Origin: Streptomyces sp. NBC_00258
Lineage (GTDB): Bacteria; Actinomycetota; Actinomycetes; Streptomycetales; Streptomycetaceae
Length of the DNA: 64,000 nt
Direction: 5' to 3'
Assembly (NCBI RefSeq): GCF_036182465.1
Contig: NZ_CP108081.1
Coordinates: 3,658,001-3,722,000 of the forward strand
The notes under the pieces are model-generated. The model made no database searches and had not been told where the DNA came from. It was given only the letters and a program-made list of their open reading frames with translations. Below, piece by piece: positions 1 to 8,749 of the stretch. The first letter of the stretch is position 1, and each line of letters starts with the position of its first letter. The translations under genes were made by a program, and so were the position numbers.

Positions 1-735
1 GGCGGGCTGCTGGAGGTCGGGCCGTTCAAGCTGCTGACCGACGGTTCGCTCAACACCCGCACCGCGCTGTGCCACGAGGCGTACCCGGGCGCCGTCCCCG
101 GCGAGCCCGGCTCCCACGGACTGGAGCAGCTGCCCCCGGAGGAACTGGTGTCCCTGCTGCGCCGCGCCTCCTCCCACGGGATCGAACCCGCGATCCACGC
201 GATCGGGGACCGCGCCAACGAGATGACGCTCGACGCCTTCGAGGAGGTGCGCTGCCACGGCCGGATCGAGCACGGCCAGCTGCTCGCCGCCAAGGACATC
301 CCGCGCTTCGCCGAGCTGGGCGTCACCGTGAGCATCCAGCCCACCCACGCGGTGGACGACCGGGACGTCGCCGACCGGCACTGGGCGGGCCGGACCCACC
401 GGGCCTACGCCTTCGCCGACCTGCTCGCCGCCGGGGCCGTCCTGGCGCTGGGTTCCGACGCCCCCGTCGCCACGCTCGACCCCTGGCTGACCATGGCGTC
501 CGCCGTGACGCGCACCGGCGACGAGCGCCCGCCGTGGCACCCGGAGCAGCGGATACCGGTGGCGGACGCCCTCGCCGGCTCGTCCCGGGGGAGGCGGCTG
601 ATCCGGGTCGGCGACCGGGCCGACCTGGTGGTGACCGACGCCGACCCGCTCACCGCGGACACCCGGACCCTGCGTGAGATGCCCGTGCACGCCACGCTGC
701 TGGCCGGTGCCTGGACCCACGGCCCGTCGTCGTGA
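1..735 (+). CDS. amidohydrolase family 3 (YtcJ-like), C-terminal part
   Basis: The frame is open from the first base, so the start lies outside the window and only the last 244 residues are present. The visible part carries the DGSLNTRTA segment, the HAIGDRAN motif with its metal-type histidine, the IEHGQ histidine segment and a late GSDAPV aspartate. Together these are typical of metal-dependent hydrolases of the YtcJ/amidohydrolase-3 type, cytosolic enzymes that hydrolyse C-N bonds in poorly defined amide or formamide substrates. The C-terminus (DLVVTDADPLTAD) is the usual closing beta-sandwich of the family. The substrate cannot be inferred. It ends 233 bases before the GH64 gene and is probably not co-transcribed with it, because an operator lies between them. 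Confidence 0.85.
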   Translation, partial: GGLLEVGPFKLLTDGSLNTRTALCHEAYPGAVPGEPGSHGLEQLPPEELVSLLRRASSHGIEPAIHAIGDRANEMTLDAFEEVRCHGRIEHGQLLAAKDIPRFAELGVTVSIQPTHAVDDRDVADRHWAGRTHRAYAFADLLAAGAVLALGSDAPVATLDPWLTMASAVTRTGDERPPWHPEQRIPVADALAGSSRGRRLIRVGDRADLVVTDADPLTADTRTLREMPVHATLLAGAWTHGPSS

Positions 736-837
736 CCTGTTCCCGCACGACGGTGTGCGCGGTCCCGGACGTCGATGCCGGCCCGACGATGACCATCTTG
801 GTCTAGACCTTGACGTGTCCCATTCAGAGGGACACTC

Positions 838-851
838 TGAGAGCGCTCTCA
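838..851. promoter_or_regulatory. LacI-type operator TGAGAGCGCTCTCA upstream of GH64 gene
   Basis: A perfect 14-bp palindrome lies 117 bases upstream of the glucanase start. It differs from the Streptomyces CebR box (TGGGAGCGCTCCCA) only at the symmetric third and twelfth positions. It is therefore probably the operator of a LacI-family sugar regulator, either CebR itself or a beta-glucan-specific relative. No intact LacI gene lies in the window. Confidence 0.65.
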
Positions 852-968
852 AACGACCGGAAGGGGCCGCGCCTCTTCTTGCCTCCCCATGACGGGACGC
901 GGCCCCAGACCATCCGTCCGTCGCATTTCGACTCCGGTGGGAGAAGCCCACCTGGCAGGAGGACGAGC

Positions 969-2165
969 GTGCTTGCCCTACGGAAAGCGCTGGTGGCTCT
1001 GGTCGCCGCGGCAACCGTCACCGCGGGACTCACGACGGTGGGCCCCGCGTCCCACGCCGAAGCCGCGGTGCCCACGACCATCCCGCTGGAGTTCAAGAAC
1101 AACTCCGGGCGCGGCGACCAGATCTACATCTACAACATCGGGACCCTGCTCTCGACCGGCCAGCAGGGCTGGGCCGACGCGAACGGCACGTTCCACGCCT
1201 GGCCCGCCGGCGGCAACCCGCCGACCCCCGCACCCGACGCGTCGATCGCCGGACCGGCCAACGGCCAGAGCAGGACGATCCGCATGCCGAAGTTCTCCGG
1301 CCGGGTCTACTTCTCGTACGGCCAGAAGCTCGTCTTCAAGCTGACCACCGGCGGTCTGGTACAGCCCGCGGTGCAGAACCCGACCGACCCGAACGCGAAC
1401 ATCCTCTTCAACTGGACCGAGTACACGCTCAACGACTCCGGACTGTGGATCAACAGCACACAGGTGGACATGTTCTCGGCCCCGTACGCGGTCGGCGTCA
1501 AGAACACCGCCGGCACCGTCAAGAACACCGGTCACCTGAAGCCGGGCGGCTACAACGGCTTCTTCAACGCCCTCAGGGGCCAGCCCGGCGGCTGGGCCAA
1601 CCTCATCAAGACCCGCTCCGACGGAACCGTCCTGCGGGCCCTCGCACCCGGCCACGGCATCGAGTCCGGCGCCCTGCCGAGCACCGTCATGAACGACTAC
1701 GTCAACCGGGTGTGGAGCAAGTACGCCACCTCCACGCTCACGGTGACACCGTTCGCGAACCAGCCGGCCACCAAGTACTACGGCAGGGTCTCCGGCAACG
1801 TCATGAACTTCACCAACAGTTCCGGCGCCGTCGTGACCAGCTTCCAGAAGCCCGACTCGGACAGCATCTTCGGCTGCCACAAGCATCTGGACGCGCCGAA
1901 CGACCTGGTGCGCGGCCCGATCTCCCGCACCCTGTGCGCGGGCTACAACCGGTCCACGCTCCTGACCAACCCCAACCAGCCCGACACGAGTTCCGCGGGC
2001 TTCTACCAGGACACCGTGACCAACCACTACTCCCGGAAGATCCACGCCCAGATGGCCGACGGCAAGGCGTACGGCTTCGCCTTCGACGACGTCGGCAACC
2101 ACGAGTCGCTGGTCAACGACAGCAACCCGCAGACGGCGTACATCACGCTGGACCCGTTCAGCTGA
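969..2165 (+). CDS. secreted GH64 endo-beta-1,3-glucanase
   Basis: This is a 398-residue exported protein. The GTG start is chosen because AGGAGG lies just upstream and the product then begins with a classic signal peptide (about residues 1-32, ending SHAEA). The mature part opens with IPLEFKNNSG and continues with QIYIYNIG, the thaumatin-like beta-barrel start of glycoside hydrolase family 64. Streptomyces members of this family cleave beta-1,3-glucan (laminarin, fungal and algal walls) to laminaripentaose. No carbohydrate-binding module follows, so it is a single-domain form of normal length. The gene stands alone, with a LacI-type palindrome upstream and a strong hairpin downstream, which suggests induction by a glucan breakdown product. 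Family assignment is by sequence resemblance; the exact product pattern is inferred. Confidence 0.9.
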   Translation: MLALRKALVALVAAATVTAGLTTVGPASHAEAAVPTTIPLEFKNNSGRGDQIYIYNIGTLLSTGQQGWADANGTFHAWPAGGNPPTPAPDASIAGPANGQSRTIRMPKFSGRVYFSYGQKLVFKLTTGGLVQPAVQNPTDPNANILFNWTEYTLNDSGLWINSTQVDMFSAPYAVGVKNTAGTVKNTGHLKPGGYNGFFNALRGQPGGWANLIKTRSDGTVLRALAPGHGIESGALPSTVMNDYVNRVWSKYATSTLTVTPFANQPATKYYGRVSGNVMNFTNSSGAVVTSFQKPDSDSIFGCHKHLDAPNDLVRGPISRTLCAGYNRSTLLTNPNQPDTSSAGFYQDTVTNHYSRKIHAQMADGKAYGFAFDDVGNHESLVNDSNPQTAYITLDPFS

Positions 2166-2183
2166 GCGGGCCCGGCCCGACAG

Positions 2184-2227
2184 CGTGTCGCGAGGACCGG
2201 GCGGACCTGCCCGGTCCTCGCGACACG
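2184..2227 (+). terminator. strong hairpin after GH64 gene
   Basis: A perfect 19-bp stem (2184-2202 with 2209-2227) and a 6-base loop begin 18 bases after the glucanase stop codon. It is a probable rho-independent-like terminator; as usual in Streptomyces, no U-tract follows. Confidence 0.8.
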
Positions 2228-2352
2228 CCCGAACAACAAAAGTGACTCACCGAACATCGACCGTTGAACACACCGCCCGCCCCGCACGTATCTCCCTGCG
2301 CTGGCCAAGTACAGATTCCCAACGACCAGTTGGCATATCCCGGGAGGCACCT

Positions 2353-3162
2353 TTGCGGCGTATCAACGGCACGGCCCTCGTCATCGTGGCACTCGTCGGC
2401 ACACTCGGCGCGCTCGCGTTCCCCGTGTGGTCGTACGCCGACCGCGCCGGTACGGGAGAGGCGAACCTCGCCTCCGGAACCGTACCGACGCGTTGGGGGC
2501 CGCTGACCGCCAACGACCGCGACCTGATCAACCGCGTGCGGCTGGCAGGTCTGTGGGAGTTGCCGGCGGGCCAGCAGGCTGCCGAGCGCTTCCCGAGCGG
2601 TCCGGTGCGGGAGGCGGCCGACCACCTGATCGTCGGCCATACCGACCTCGACAAGCGCGCACGCAGCGTCGCGCGGGATCTCGGTCTCGAACTGCCGAAC
2701 CAGCCCACCGAGCAGCAGCAGGGCTGGCTGAACCAGATGTCCGCGGCGTCGGACGAGGACTACGTGAAGGTGTGGGCGAACCTCCTCCGGTCCGCGCACG
2801 GCAAGATCTTCCCGGTGATCGGCACGGTCCGGAACCAGACGCGCAACACGCTGGTGCGTCAGCTCGCCTCGGACACCAACCAGACCGTGCTCGACCACAT
2901 CACGGTGCTGGAGAAGACCGGCGCGATCGACTTCGACGCGATCGCCAACGACTCGGTGGCCGGATCGACGGCCAGCCCGAGTGGTCCGCCGCCGCCGGTC
3001 TCGGGCGTGGCCCCGCCCGCCGCCCCGCCCGCGGAGGCGTCAGGCGACATCCAGACCACCTCGCGGCCCTCACCGGGTGCGCCGGGCACGGTCAACACGA
3101 ACCGGCCGGAAGCCGAGGACCCGGACAATCCGGGCGGGGCCTCGCCCACTCCCTCGCCCTAG
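2353..3162 (+). CDS. DUF4142 protein, paralogue 1
   Basis: The start is taken at a TTG (2353) because GGGAGG precedes it and the product then aligns from its first residue with the paralogue at 5211 (MRRINGTALV against MRSINSRRLF). The 269-residue protein has one N-terminal membrane segment (about residues 7-26, running into FPVWSYADR) and a helical DUF4142 domain. The latter has the LTANDRDLINRVRLAGLWEL start and a late TNQTVLDHITVL histidine segment. A Pro/Ser/Thr-rich tail from about residue 200 probably lies in the cell envelope. DUF4142 proteins resemble ferritin-like four-helix bundles, but their role is unknown. A duplicate lies on the other side of the DUF692 gene, which suggests a shared function with it; this link is inferred from position only. 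Confidence 0.85.
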   Translation: MRRINGTALVIVALVGTLGALAFPVWSYADRAGTGEANLASGTVPTRWGPLTANDRDLINRVRLAGLWELPAGQQAAERFPSGPVREAADHLIVGHTDLDKRARSVARDLGLELPNQPTEQQQGWLNQMSAASDEDYVKVWANLLRSAHGKIFPVIGTVRNQTRNTLVRQLASDTNQTVLDHITVLEKTGAIDFDAIANDSVAGSTASPSGPPPPVSGVAPPAAPPAEASGDIQTTSRPSPGAPGTVNTNRPEAEDPDNPGGASPTPSP

Positions 3163-3332
3163 CGAGGGATGACCTCAGCCCGTCCCGAAGCTCAAATGTT
3201 GCTCTGAACGTCCCCGCCGATGGGTTCGGCCCCGCTTCCCGGGGCCATGACCCCGTCACGCCGGAACAACAGGTCCGTCGAAGGAGACGACGCACAGGTC
3301 CTGGTGAAGCCGTGGTGAAGGAGGGGGACGCG

Positions 3333-4790
3333 ATGAAGCGCTTGGGTACGGGAATCGGGTGGCGGCCGGAGATCGCGGCGGCCGTGGAGGGCATGCCCGG
3401 CATCGACTGGGTCGAGGCCGTCGCGGAGAACGTGTGCCCGGGGCACCTCCCGGAGTCGCTGGTGCGGCTGCGCGAGCGCGGCGTCACGGTCGTTCCGCAC
3501 GGGGTGTCGCTCGGGCTCGGCGGCGCCGACCGCCCCGACGAGGGAAAGCTCGCCGACCTCGCGGCGGCCGCCGAGGCCCTCGGCTCCCCGCTGGTCACCG
3601 AGCACATCGCGTTCGTCCGGGCGGGCGGGGCGCTCACCGCCTCGCCCCGCCTGGAGGCCGGGCACCTGCTGCCCGTCCCCCGCACCCGGGACGCCCTCGA
3701 CGTCCTCTGCGAGAACATCCGCATCGCCCAGGACGCGCTGCCCGTGCCGCTCGCGGTGGAGAACATCGCGGCGCTGATCTCCTGGCCGGGCGAGGAGATG
3801 ACCGAGGGACAGTTCCTGTACGACCTCGCGGACCGCACCGGCGTACGCCTCCTCATCGACGTGGCCAACCTCCACACCAACCACGTCAACCGCGGCGAGG
3901 ACCCCGCCAAGGCCCTGGACGAACTGCCCGTCGAGGCCATCGCGTACGTCCATGTCGCCGGCGGTTTCGAACGCGACGGCGTCTGGCACGACAGCCACGC
4001 CCACGCCGTGCCGCCGGCCGTCCTCGCGATCCTCGCCGACCTGTCCTCCCGGGTCCGCCCGCCGGGCGTGCTCCTGGAGCGCGACGAGAACTTCCCCGCA
4101 CCTGCCGAGCTGGAGCGAGAGCTGACGGCGATACGGGAGACGGTGGAGAAGGGTGCCCTTTCGGTGGTTCCGAAGGCATCGGATTCGGTGGTTCCGAAGG
4201 CATCGGAGGCACCGGAGCCGACGGAGGTCCCGGACGACGCTGCCGCGAGCCCCGCCGCCGAGCGGGCATCCGCCGATGGCACCTCCGACACCCCCGGAAC
4301 CGCCGAGCCGGATTCAGGCGACCACACCGACTCCCCCGATTCCGGTGACGCGTGGAAGGCATCGCCGTCCACCGACCCCTCCCGCCAGCGGCTCGCCCTC
4401 GCGCAGGCGGCCCTGTTGTCCGCGCTGGTCGCCGGGACGCCCGTGCCGGAGGGCTTCGACGGGACCCGCCTTTCGGTGCAGGCCCGGGCGCTGGCGGGCA
4501 AGCGGGCCGACGTCGTGGCCAAGGTCGCGCCGGAGCTGCCGGAGATTCTGGCGGGGGCGTACCGCAAGGCGTTCCTCGCGTACGCGCACGGCCACCCGAT
4601 GACCGGCGGCTACCGGCGGGACGCGCTGGACTTCGCCGAGCATCTGCTGCTGGGCGGCCGGCTGGAGGACCCGGACGTACGGCGGCGGGTGAGCGCCTGG
4701 TGGCTGGAGCGCTCGGGTCCCGCGCCGCTGTCGCAGCACCCGGCGGCGCGGCTGGCCCGTGCCACGCGACGGGTGCTGCTGAGGCGATGA
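3333..4790 (+). CDS. DUF692 (MNIO-type) protein fused to a C-terminal partner-like domain
   Basis: The product has 485 residues, against roughly 280 for a bare DUF692 protein. Residues 1-270 carry the family's metal-site motifs: PHG (55-57), EHIAF (90-94), VEN (142-144), DVANLHTN (176-183), HVAG (207-210), HDSHAH (219-224) and ERDENFP (249-255). DUF692 enzymes such as MbnB and TglH bind two or three irons and modify cysteines in ribosomal peptides. An acidic Ser/Pro/Thr linker (about 275-348) includes a perfect 24-bp tandem duplication. It leads to a helical domain (350-485) with an HPMTGGYRRDALDFAEHLL segment that resembles the DUF2063 partner proteins usually encoded separately beside DUF692. 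Catalytic residues look intact. The substrate is unknown and no cysteine-rich precursor was found nearby. The start is supported by a GGAGGGGG site. Confidence 0.85.
   Translation: MKRLGTGIGWRPEIAAAVEGMPGIDWVEAVAENVCPGHLPESLVRLRERGVTVVPHGVSLGLGGADRPDEGKLADLAAAAEALGSPLVTEHIAFVRAGGALTASPRLEAGHLLPVPRTRDALDVLCENIRIAQDALPVPLAVENIAALISWPGEEMTEGQFLYDLADRTGVRLLIDVANLHTNHVNRGEDPAKALDELPVEAIAYVHVAGGFERDGVWHDSHAHAVPPAVLAILADLSSRVRPPGVLLERDENFPAPAELERELTAIRETVEKGALSVVPKASDSVVPKASEAPEPTEVPDDAAASPAAERASADGTSDTPGTAEPDSGDHTDSPDSGDAWKASPSTDPSRQRLALAQAALLSALVAGTPVPEGFDGTRLSVQARALAGKRADVVAKVAPELPEILAGAYRKAFLAYAHGHPMTGGYRRDALDFAEHLLLGGRLEDPDVRRRVSAWWLERSGPAPLSQHPAARLARATRRVLLRR
4160..4207 (+). repeat. perfect 24-bp tandem duplication in DUF692 linker
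   Basis: Two identical 24-bp units (4160-4183 and 4184-4207) encode a doubled SVVPKAS(D/E) peptide in the flexible linker. The copies are identical at the DNA level, which implies a recent slip. Confidence 0.9.
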
Positions 4791-5210
4791 GGCCCGTCCT
4801 GCCGAGGCGATGACGGGTCCCGCCGGGGCGTTGAGACCGAGTCGACGCCGGGCGTAGAGGCCTTCGTCACCGCGTGACATCGCTCACCGGGCGACATGGG
4901 CGCCGAATCTGTACAGAACCGCGGGCCCCTTGCCTGCTCAGTGCCCCTGGCTCGGCGTCCGGGCGCGCGGGCTCGCATCCGGCCGACGCCGGGCGCACCC
5001 CGCGCGTGCGCGTGGTGCGCGGAAGCCCGCCCGTCGTCGCCCGCGCGCCGCCGCACCGCCTCCACCTGCGAAAACGCCCCGCCTGCGGCCGTCTGTCCGG
5101 ATTCGTACGGCAACCGTCCGAACCCGTACCTCAGTTGACGTACACCGCGCAGTAATATTCCAGCCCCGACCCGAAGCGCACTAACGTGCGGTGCCGCAAC
5201 AGGAGGCACC
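4791..5210. other. 420-base gap between DUF692 and second DUF4142 gene
   Basis: No convincing gene is seen: the short open frames here lack ribosome sites and family resemblance. A TTGACG near 5133 with a TAATAT near 5151 is too closely spaced for a normal promoter. AGGAGG just before 5211 serves the next gene. Confidence 0.6.
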
Positions 5211-6083
5211 ATGCGATCCATCAACAGCCGCAGACTGTTCAGCGGCACCGGGCTCATCGTCACGGGCCTGGCGGCGACCCTCGTGGCGCTGATCTTCCCG
5301 ATCTGGTCGTACTCGGACCGGTCGGGCACCGGTGTGGACACGCTGAACGCCCAGACCTTGTCGACGAGGTACGGTCCGCTGTCCGCGCTGGACCGCGACT
5401 TCGTCACCAAGGTGCGGCTCGCGGGCCTCTGGGAGCTGCCCGCCGGCCAGCAGGCCGAGGAACGCGGTACGACCCAGGCCGTCAGGACGGCGGGCGAGCA
5501 CCTCGTCGAGGGCCACACGTTCCTGGACGAGCGTGTGCGCGAAGTGGCCTCACAGCTCGGCCTCCAGCTGCCCAACCAGCCCAACGAGCAGCAGCAGGCC
5601 TGGCTCGGCACGCTGAGCGCGGCACGGGGCGAGGAATACGACGTGCAGTTCGCGAACATCCTGCGCAAGGCGCACGGCAAGGTCTTCGGCCTCGTCGCCC
5701 AGGTCCGCGCGAACACCCGTAACTCGCTCGTCCGCCGCCTCGCCGACGACGCGAACACCACGGTCCTGGACCACATCACGGTCCTGGAGGCCACCGGTCT
5801 CGTCGACTTCGACGCCCTGGCCCGGGACGCGGCCACCGCGAACCCGCCGCCGCTCACCAGCTCCCCCGCCCCGCCCGGTCCGACGGACTCCCCGAGCCCG
5901 CCCGTCCCGGTCTCCCCGTCCCCGGCCGCCCGCTCCGCCTCGCCGACGTACACCCTGCCGCCGCCCGCGACGAGCCGCCCACCGGAGGACGACGAACCGA
6001 AGGATCCCAAGGGGCCCAAGAACTCCGAGGCCTCGAAGGACGGGGACACGGGCGGGGACAAGTCCGGGAACAAGAAGCCCTGA
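5211..6083 (+). CDS. DUF4142 protein, paralogue 2
   Basis: This 290-residue protein begins at an ATG after AGGAGGCACC. One membrane segment (about residues 12-31, ending FPIWSYSDR) is followed by a DUF4142 domain. That domain is strongly similar to paralogue 1: LSALDRDFVTKVRLAGLWEL, QLPNQPNEQQQAWL and TVLDHITVLEATG all have close counterparts there. A Pro/Ser/Lys/Asp-rich tail of about 85 residues probably extends on the outer face. The two copies have diverged in their tails but kept the core, so both are probably functional. They flank the DUF692 fusion gene on the same strand. The biochemical role is unknown. Confidence 0.85.
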   Translation: MRSINSRRLFSGTGLIVTGLAATLVALIFPIWSYSDRSGTGVDTLNAQTLSTRYGPLSALDRDFVTKVRLAGLWELPAGQQAEERGTTQAVRTAGEHLVEGHTFLDERVREVASQLGLQLPNQPNEQQQAWLGTLSAARGEEYDVQFANILRKAHGKVFGLVAQVRANTRNSLVRRLADDANTTVLDHITVLEATGLVDFDALARDAATANPPPLTSSPAPPGPTDSPSPPVPVSPSPAARSASPTYTLPPPATSRPPEDDEPKDPKGPKNSEASKDGDTGGDKSGNKKP

Positions 6084-6186
6084 GAACCGGAACGCACCGA
6101 AGCGAAACGTCACACTGCGACGACGCTCCGTCCAAATTGTGAACAAGCCGTGGCGCGCCCCGGCCTCCTTCGCATAGAAATCCCGC

Positions 6187-6960
6187 ATGTTCTGGGTCCT
6201 CCTCCTGCTCCTGGCCTGGGTCGCGGCCGGCACCACCTGTACGCGTCTGTGCCTGGCCTCCGTCCGCGCCGCCGCCGTCGACGAGACGGACCGGTTCCAC
6301 GGCCGCGGCCTCACCCTGTACGAGGCCGCGTTCCTGTCGGGCGGCCCCGCGCGGGTCGCCGATCTGACGCTGGTGTCGATGGCCCGCCAGCACCGCCTCC
6401 TGCTCGCCCACACGGGCTGGGCGACCGTCGTGGACCCGCGCGGCCGGGACGAGATGGAGCGCTCGGTGCTGGGCGCGATAGGCCCGTACGGACAGTCGCG
6501 GATCGCGCCGGTCCGTACGACCGCTGCCGCCGCGGAGTCCGTACGTGTCCTCGCCGACCGCCTCGTCGCGGCGGGCCTCGCCGTGCCGGACGGCGCCCGC
6601 ACGACCGTCGCGGGCGCCGTCCGCCAGGTGCGGGCCGCCGCGGCGGCGGTGCTCGCGCTGGGAGCGGTCGCCCTGTTGATGCCTTCTCAGGCGCAGGAGA
6701 ACCGGGCCCTGGTGGCCATCTGGTTCACGCTCCCCCTCATCCTCACGCTGAGCTGCCTCGCCATCGCCCGGATCGAGGTCCACCCCTACACGCGCTGGGC
6801 CTCCCCCGCGGGCCAGCACCTGCTCAGCGCCCTGGCCCGCCGCGCCGACACGGGCAGCGACGACCGTACGTACCTGACCACCGTGGCCGTACGCGGCATC
6901 CGCGCGATCGGCGAACCGGATCTGCGGGCGGCCTTCGCGCACCGCGAGCCGCACGCCTAG
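6187..6960 (+). CDS. TIGR04222-type membrane protein
   Basis: This 257-residue protein has an N-terminal membrane segment (MFWVLLLLLAWVAAGTTCTRL) and two further segments around residues 158-175 and 180-200. A soluble middle carries the GRGLTLYEAAFLSGGPARVADL signature of the TIGR04222 family. In actinobacteria such proteins commonly sit beside DUF692 genes, and many end in a Gly/Cys-rich tail; here the tail is absent (it ends AFAHREPHA). The only cysteines near the N-terminus are the TTCTRLC pair. It lies about 100 bases after paralogue 2 on the same strand and probably belongs to the same functional group. Function unknown; partnership with DUF692 is inferred from gene order. Confidence 0.75.
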   Translation: MFWVLLLLLAWVAAGTTCTRLCLASVRAAAVDETDRFHGRGLTLYEAAFLSGGPARVADLTLVSMARQHRLLLAHTGWATVVDPRGRDEMERSVLGAIGPYGQSRIAPVRTTAAAAESVRVLADRLVAAGLAVPDGARTTVAGAVRQVRAAAAAVLALGAVALLMPSQAQENRALVAIWFTLPLILTLSCLAIARIEVHPYTRWASPAGQHLLSALARRADTGSDDRTYLTTVAVRGIRAIGEPDLRAAFAHREPHA

Positions 6961-7089
6961 AACGCGCCCTGGACGCACGCCGGGCGCGCATCGGGGTCAT
7001 TGCGCCGACACCGGCGGGCCGGTGCTTTACTTCGCCAAGTACCAAACGAAATATCCCTTTTGTTGCTGCCGTGCACTGAAGGGAACGCG

Positions 7090-8664
7090 ATGCGAGCTGC
7101 CGCCCTCTACGGAACGGCCGGGTCCCTGGTTCTGACCGCCGTCGTCGCCGCCCCCGCGGGCAGCGCCCAGACCCCCCTCGGCTGGACCGAGCTGCACGGC
7201 ACGGCGGTCGCCGCCCAGCGCGCCGCCGCCGAGGGCATCCGGTTCGGCAACTGCTCTCAGGAGCAGGACACCCCGGGCAGCCTGCAGTGCGGCACGGTGG
7301 AGGTGCCGCTCGACTACGCACACCCCGAGGGCAAGAAGATCAAACTGACCGTCAGCCGGGTGAAGGCCACCGGCAAGGACGGCAAACGGCCGGTCCCGCG
7401 GCAGGGCTCGCTGGTCTTCAACCCCGGCGGCCCCGGCGCCTCCGGCATGTACTTCCCGCTGATCGGCATGATCCCCGAGTGGAAGCGCATCGCCGGGGCG
7501 TACGACCTCGTCGGCTACGCCCCGCGCGGGGTCGGCCGCTCGGCGCCGCTCTCCTGCCAGGACCCGAAGCGGCTCCTGAAGGGCCCCACACAGTCGCCGA
7601 CGTACCCCTCGGAGTCGTACAAGAAGGAACGCGTCGCGCGGGCCAAGGCGTTCGCGCGGGGCTGCGTCGAGCGGTCGGGGCGCGAGATCCGGCACTTCTC
7701 CTCGCTCAACAACGCCCGCGACCTGGACGTCCTGCGCGCCGCCCTCGGCGAACGGAAGCTGACCTTCATGGGGGCCTCGTACGGCACGTACTTCGCCTCG
7801 CTGTACGCGACGCTGTTCCCCTCGCACGTACGCCGGATGGTCTTCGACTCGGCCGTGAACCCGGACCCGGAGAAGGTCTGGTACCGGAACAACCTCGACC
7901 AGTCGGTCGCCTTCGAGGGCCGCTGGGCCGACTTCCGCACGTGGATGGCCAAGCACCACAAGGTGTACGGGCTGGGCCGCACGCCGGAGGAGGTGCTCCG
8001 CAGCTACGAGCGTGCGAAGGCGCGGCTCGCCGCCGAACCCGCGGGCGGCAAGGTCGGTCCGGGTCAGCTCCAGAGCACGTTCCTGCAGGCCGGGTACTAC
8101 GACGACTACTGGCCGCAGCGCGCGCTGGCGCTCTCCGCCTATCTGAAGGGCGATCCGGAGCCGCTGATCCGGCAGGCGGGGCCGAACCCGGACGCGGTGG
8201 AGGAGCAGGAGAACAGCAAGGCGGTCTACATCGCCACCGAGTGCAACGACGCGCCCTGGCCCCGGGCCTGGCACACCTGGGACCGCGACAACACCCGGCT
8301 CGCACGCGTGGCCCCGTTCGAGACCTGGGACAACGTCTGGATGAACCTGCCCTGCGCCTACTGGCCCCTGTCCCGGCAGCGTCCGCTCGACGTACGCACA
8401 TCACCGGGCGAGCTGCCGCCGACGCTGATCCTGGCGGCGGAACGAGACGCGGCGACGCCGTACACCGGTGCCCTGGAGCTGCACCAGCGCCTGTCCGGCT
8501 CGGTCCTGGTGACCGAGCGGGCATCGGGCACCCACGGCATCGGCGGCGGCTCCAACGCCTGCGTCAACGCCTATTTGGACGCGTACTTGCTGGAGGGCGA
8601 GCTCCCGATGCGCCGCGCAACCTGCGCACCACACAAGGAGCCAACCCCGGTAGCGCCCCTTTAG
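7090..8664 (+). CDS. secreted alpha/beta hydrolase, peptidase S33 / tripeptidyl-aminopeptidase type
   Basis: The product has 524 residues with a signal peptide (about 1-26, ending AGSAQ). The ATG at 7090 follows GAAGGGA and avoids 30 non-hydrophobic residues of upstream frame. The NPGGPG oxyanion segment (111-116), nucleophile Ser230 in GASYG, a late LAAERDAATP aspartate and a THGIGGG histidine complete a catalytic triad. The C-terminal block matches the TAP-like domain of Streptomyces secreted aminopeptidases. These enzymes remove short N-terminal peptides from extracellular substrates, helping to use protein or to mature secreted enzymes. It is a single-gene unit; a dispersed repeat copy follows the stop codon. 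Peptidase activity is the likeliest function, but some homologues are esterases. Confidence 0.88.
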   Translation: MRAAALYGTAGSLVLTAVVAAPAGSAQTPLGWTELHGTAVAAQRAAAEGIRFGNCSQEQDTPGSLQCGTVEVPLDYAHPEGKKIKLTVSRVKATGKDGKRPVPRQGSLVFNPGGPGASGMYFPLIGMIPEWKRIAGAYDLVGYAPRGVGRSAPLSCQDPKRLLKGPTQSPTYPSESYKKERVARAKAFARGCVERSGREIRHFSSLNNARDLDVLRAALGERKLTFMGASYGTYFASLYATLFPSHVRRMVFDSAVNPDPEKVWYRNNLDQSVAFEGRWADFRTWMAKHHKVYGLGRTPEEVLRSYERAKARLAAEPAGGKVGPGQLQSTFLQAGYYDDYWPQRALALSAYLKGDPEPLIRQAGPNPDAVEEQENSKAVYIATECNDAPWPRAWHTWDRDNTRLARVAPFETWDNVWMNLPCAYWPLSRQRPLDVRTSPGELPPTLILAAERDAATPYTGALELHQRLSGSVLVTERASGTHGIGGGSNACVNAYLDAYLLEGELPMRRATCAPHKEPTPVAPL

Positions 8665-8678
8665 AGGCGGCGCCCTTC

Positions 8679-8726
8679 AGGGGCGCGGCGAACTGCGCGA
8701 CCAGCCCCCACACACCCGCAGCCGAC
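8679..8726 (+). repeat. dispersed intergenic repeat, copy 1
   Basis: A diverged copy of a repeat whose core reads GGGGCGCGGGGAACTGCGCG followed by ACCAGCC and, a few bases on, CCCGCAGCCG. It lies between two convergent genes and can fold on itself (GCGCGG...CCGCGC-like arms). Other copies are at 13634, 24745, 30503, 62444 and 62665. Confidence 0.7.
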
Positions 8727-8749
8727 GTACCAGCCCACCCGCGGAGCGA

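Noticed and set aside
2427..3332. Upstream extension of the DUF692 reading frame by 300 residues.
   Set aside because: It runs in another frame through the DUF4142 gene, is Arg/Gly-rich shadow sequence, and the ATG at 3333 has its own ribosome site.
5133..5156. TTGACG...TAATAT as a promoter for the second DUF4142 gene.
   Set aside because: The spacing is only about 12 bases, too short for the main sigma factor.
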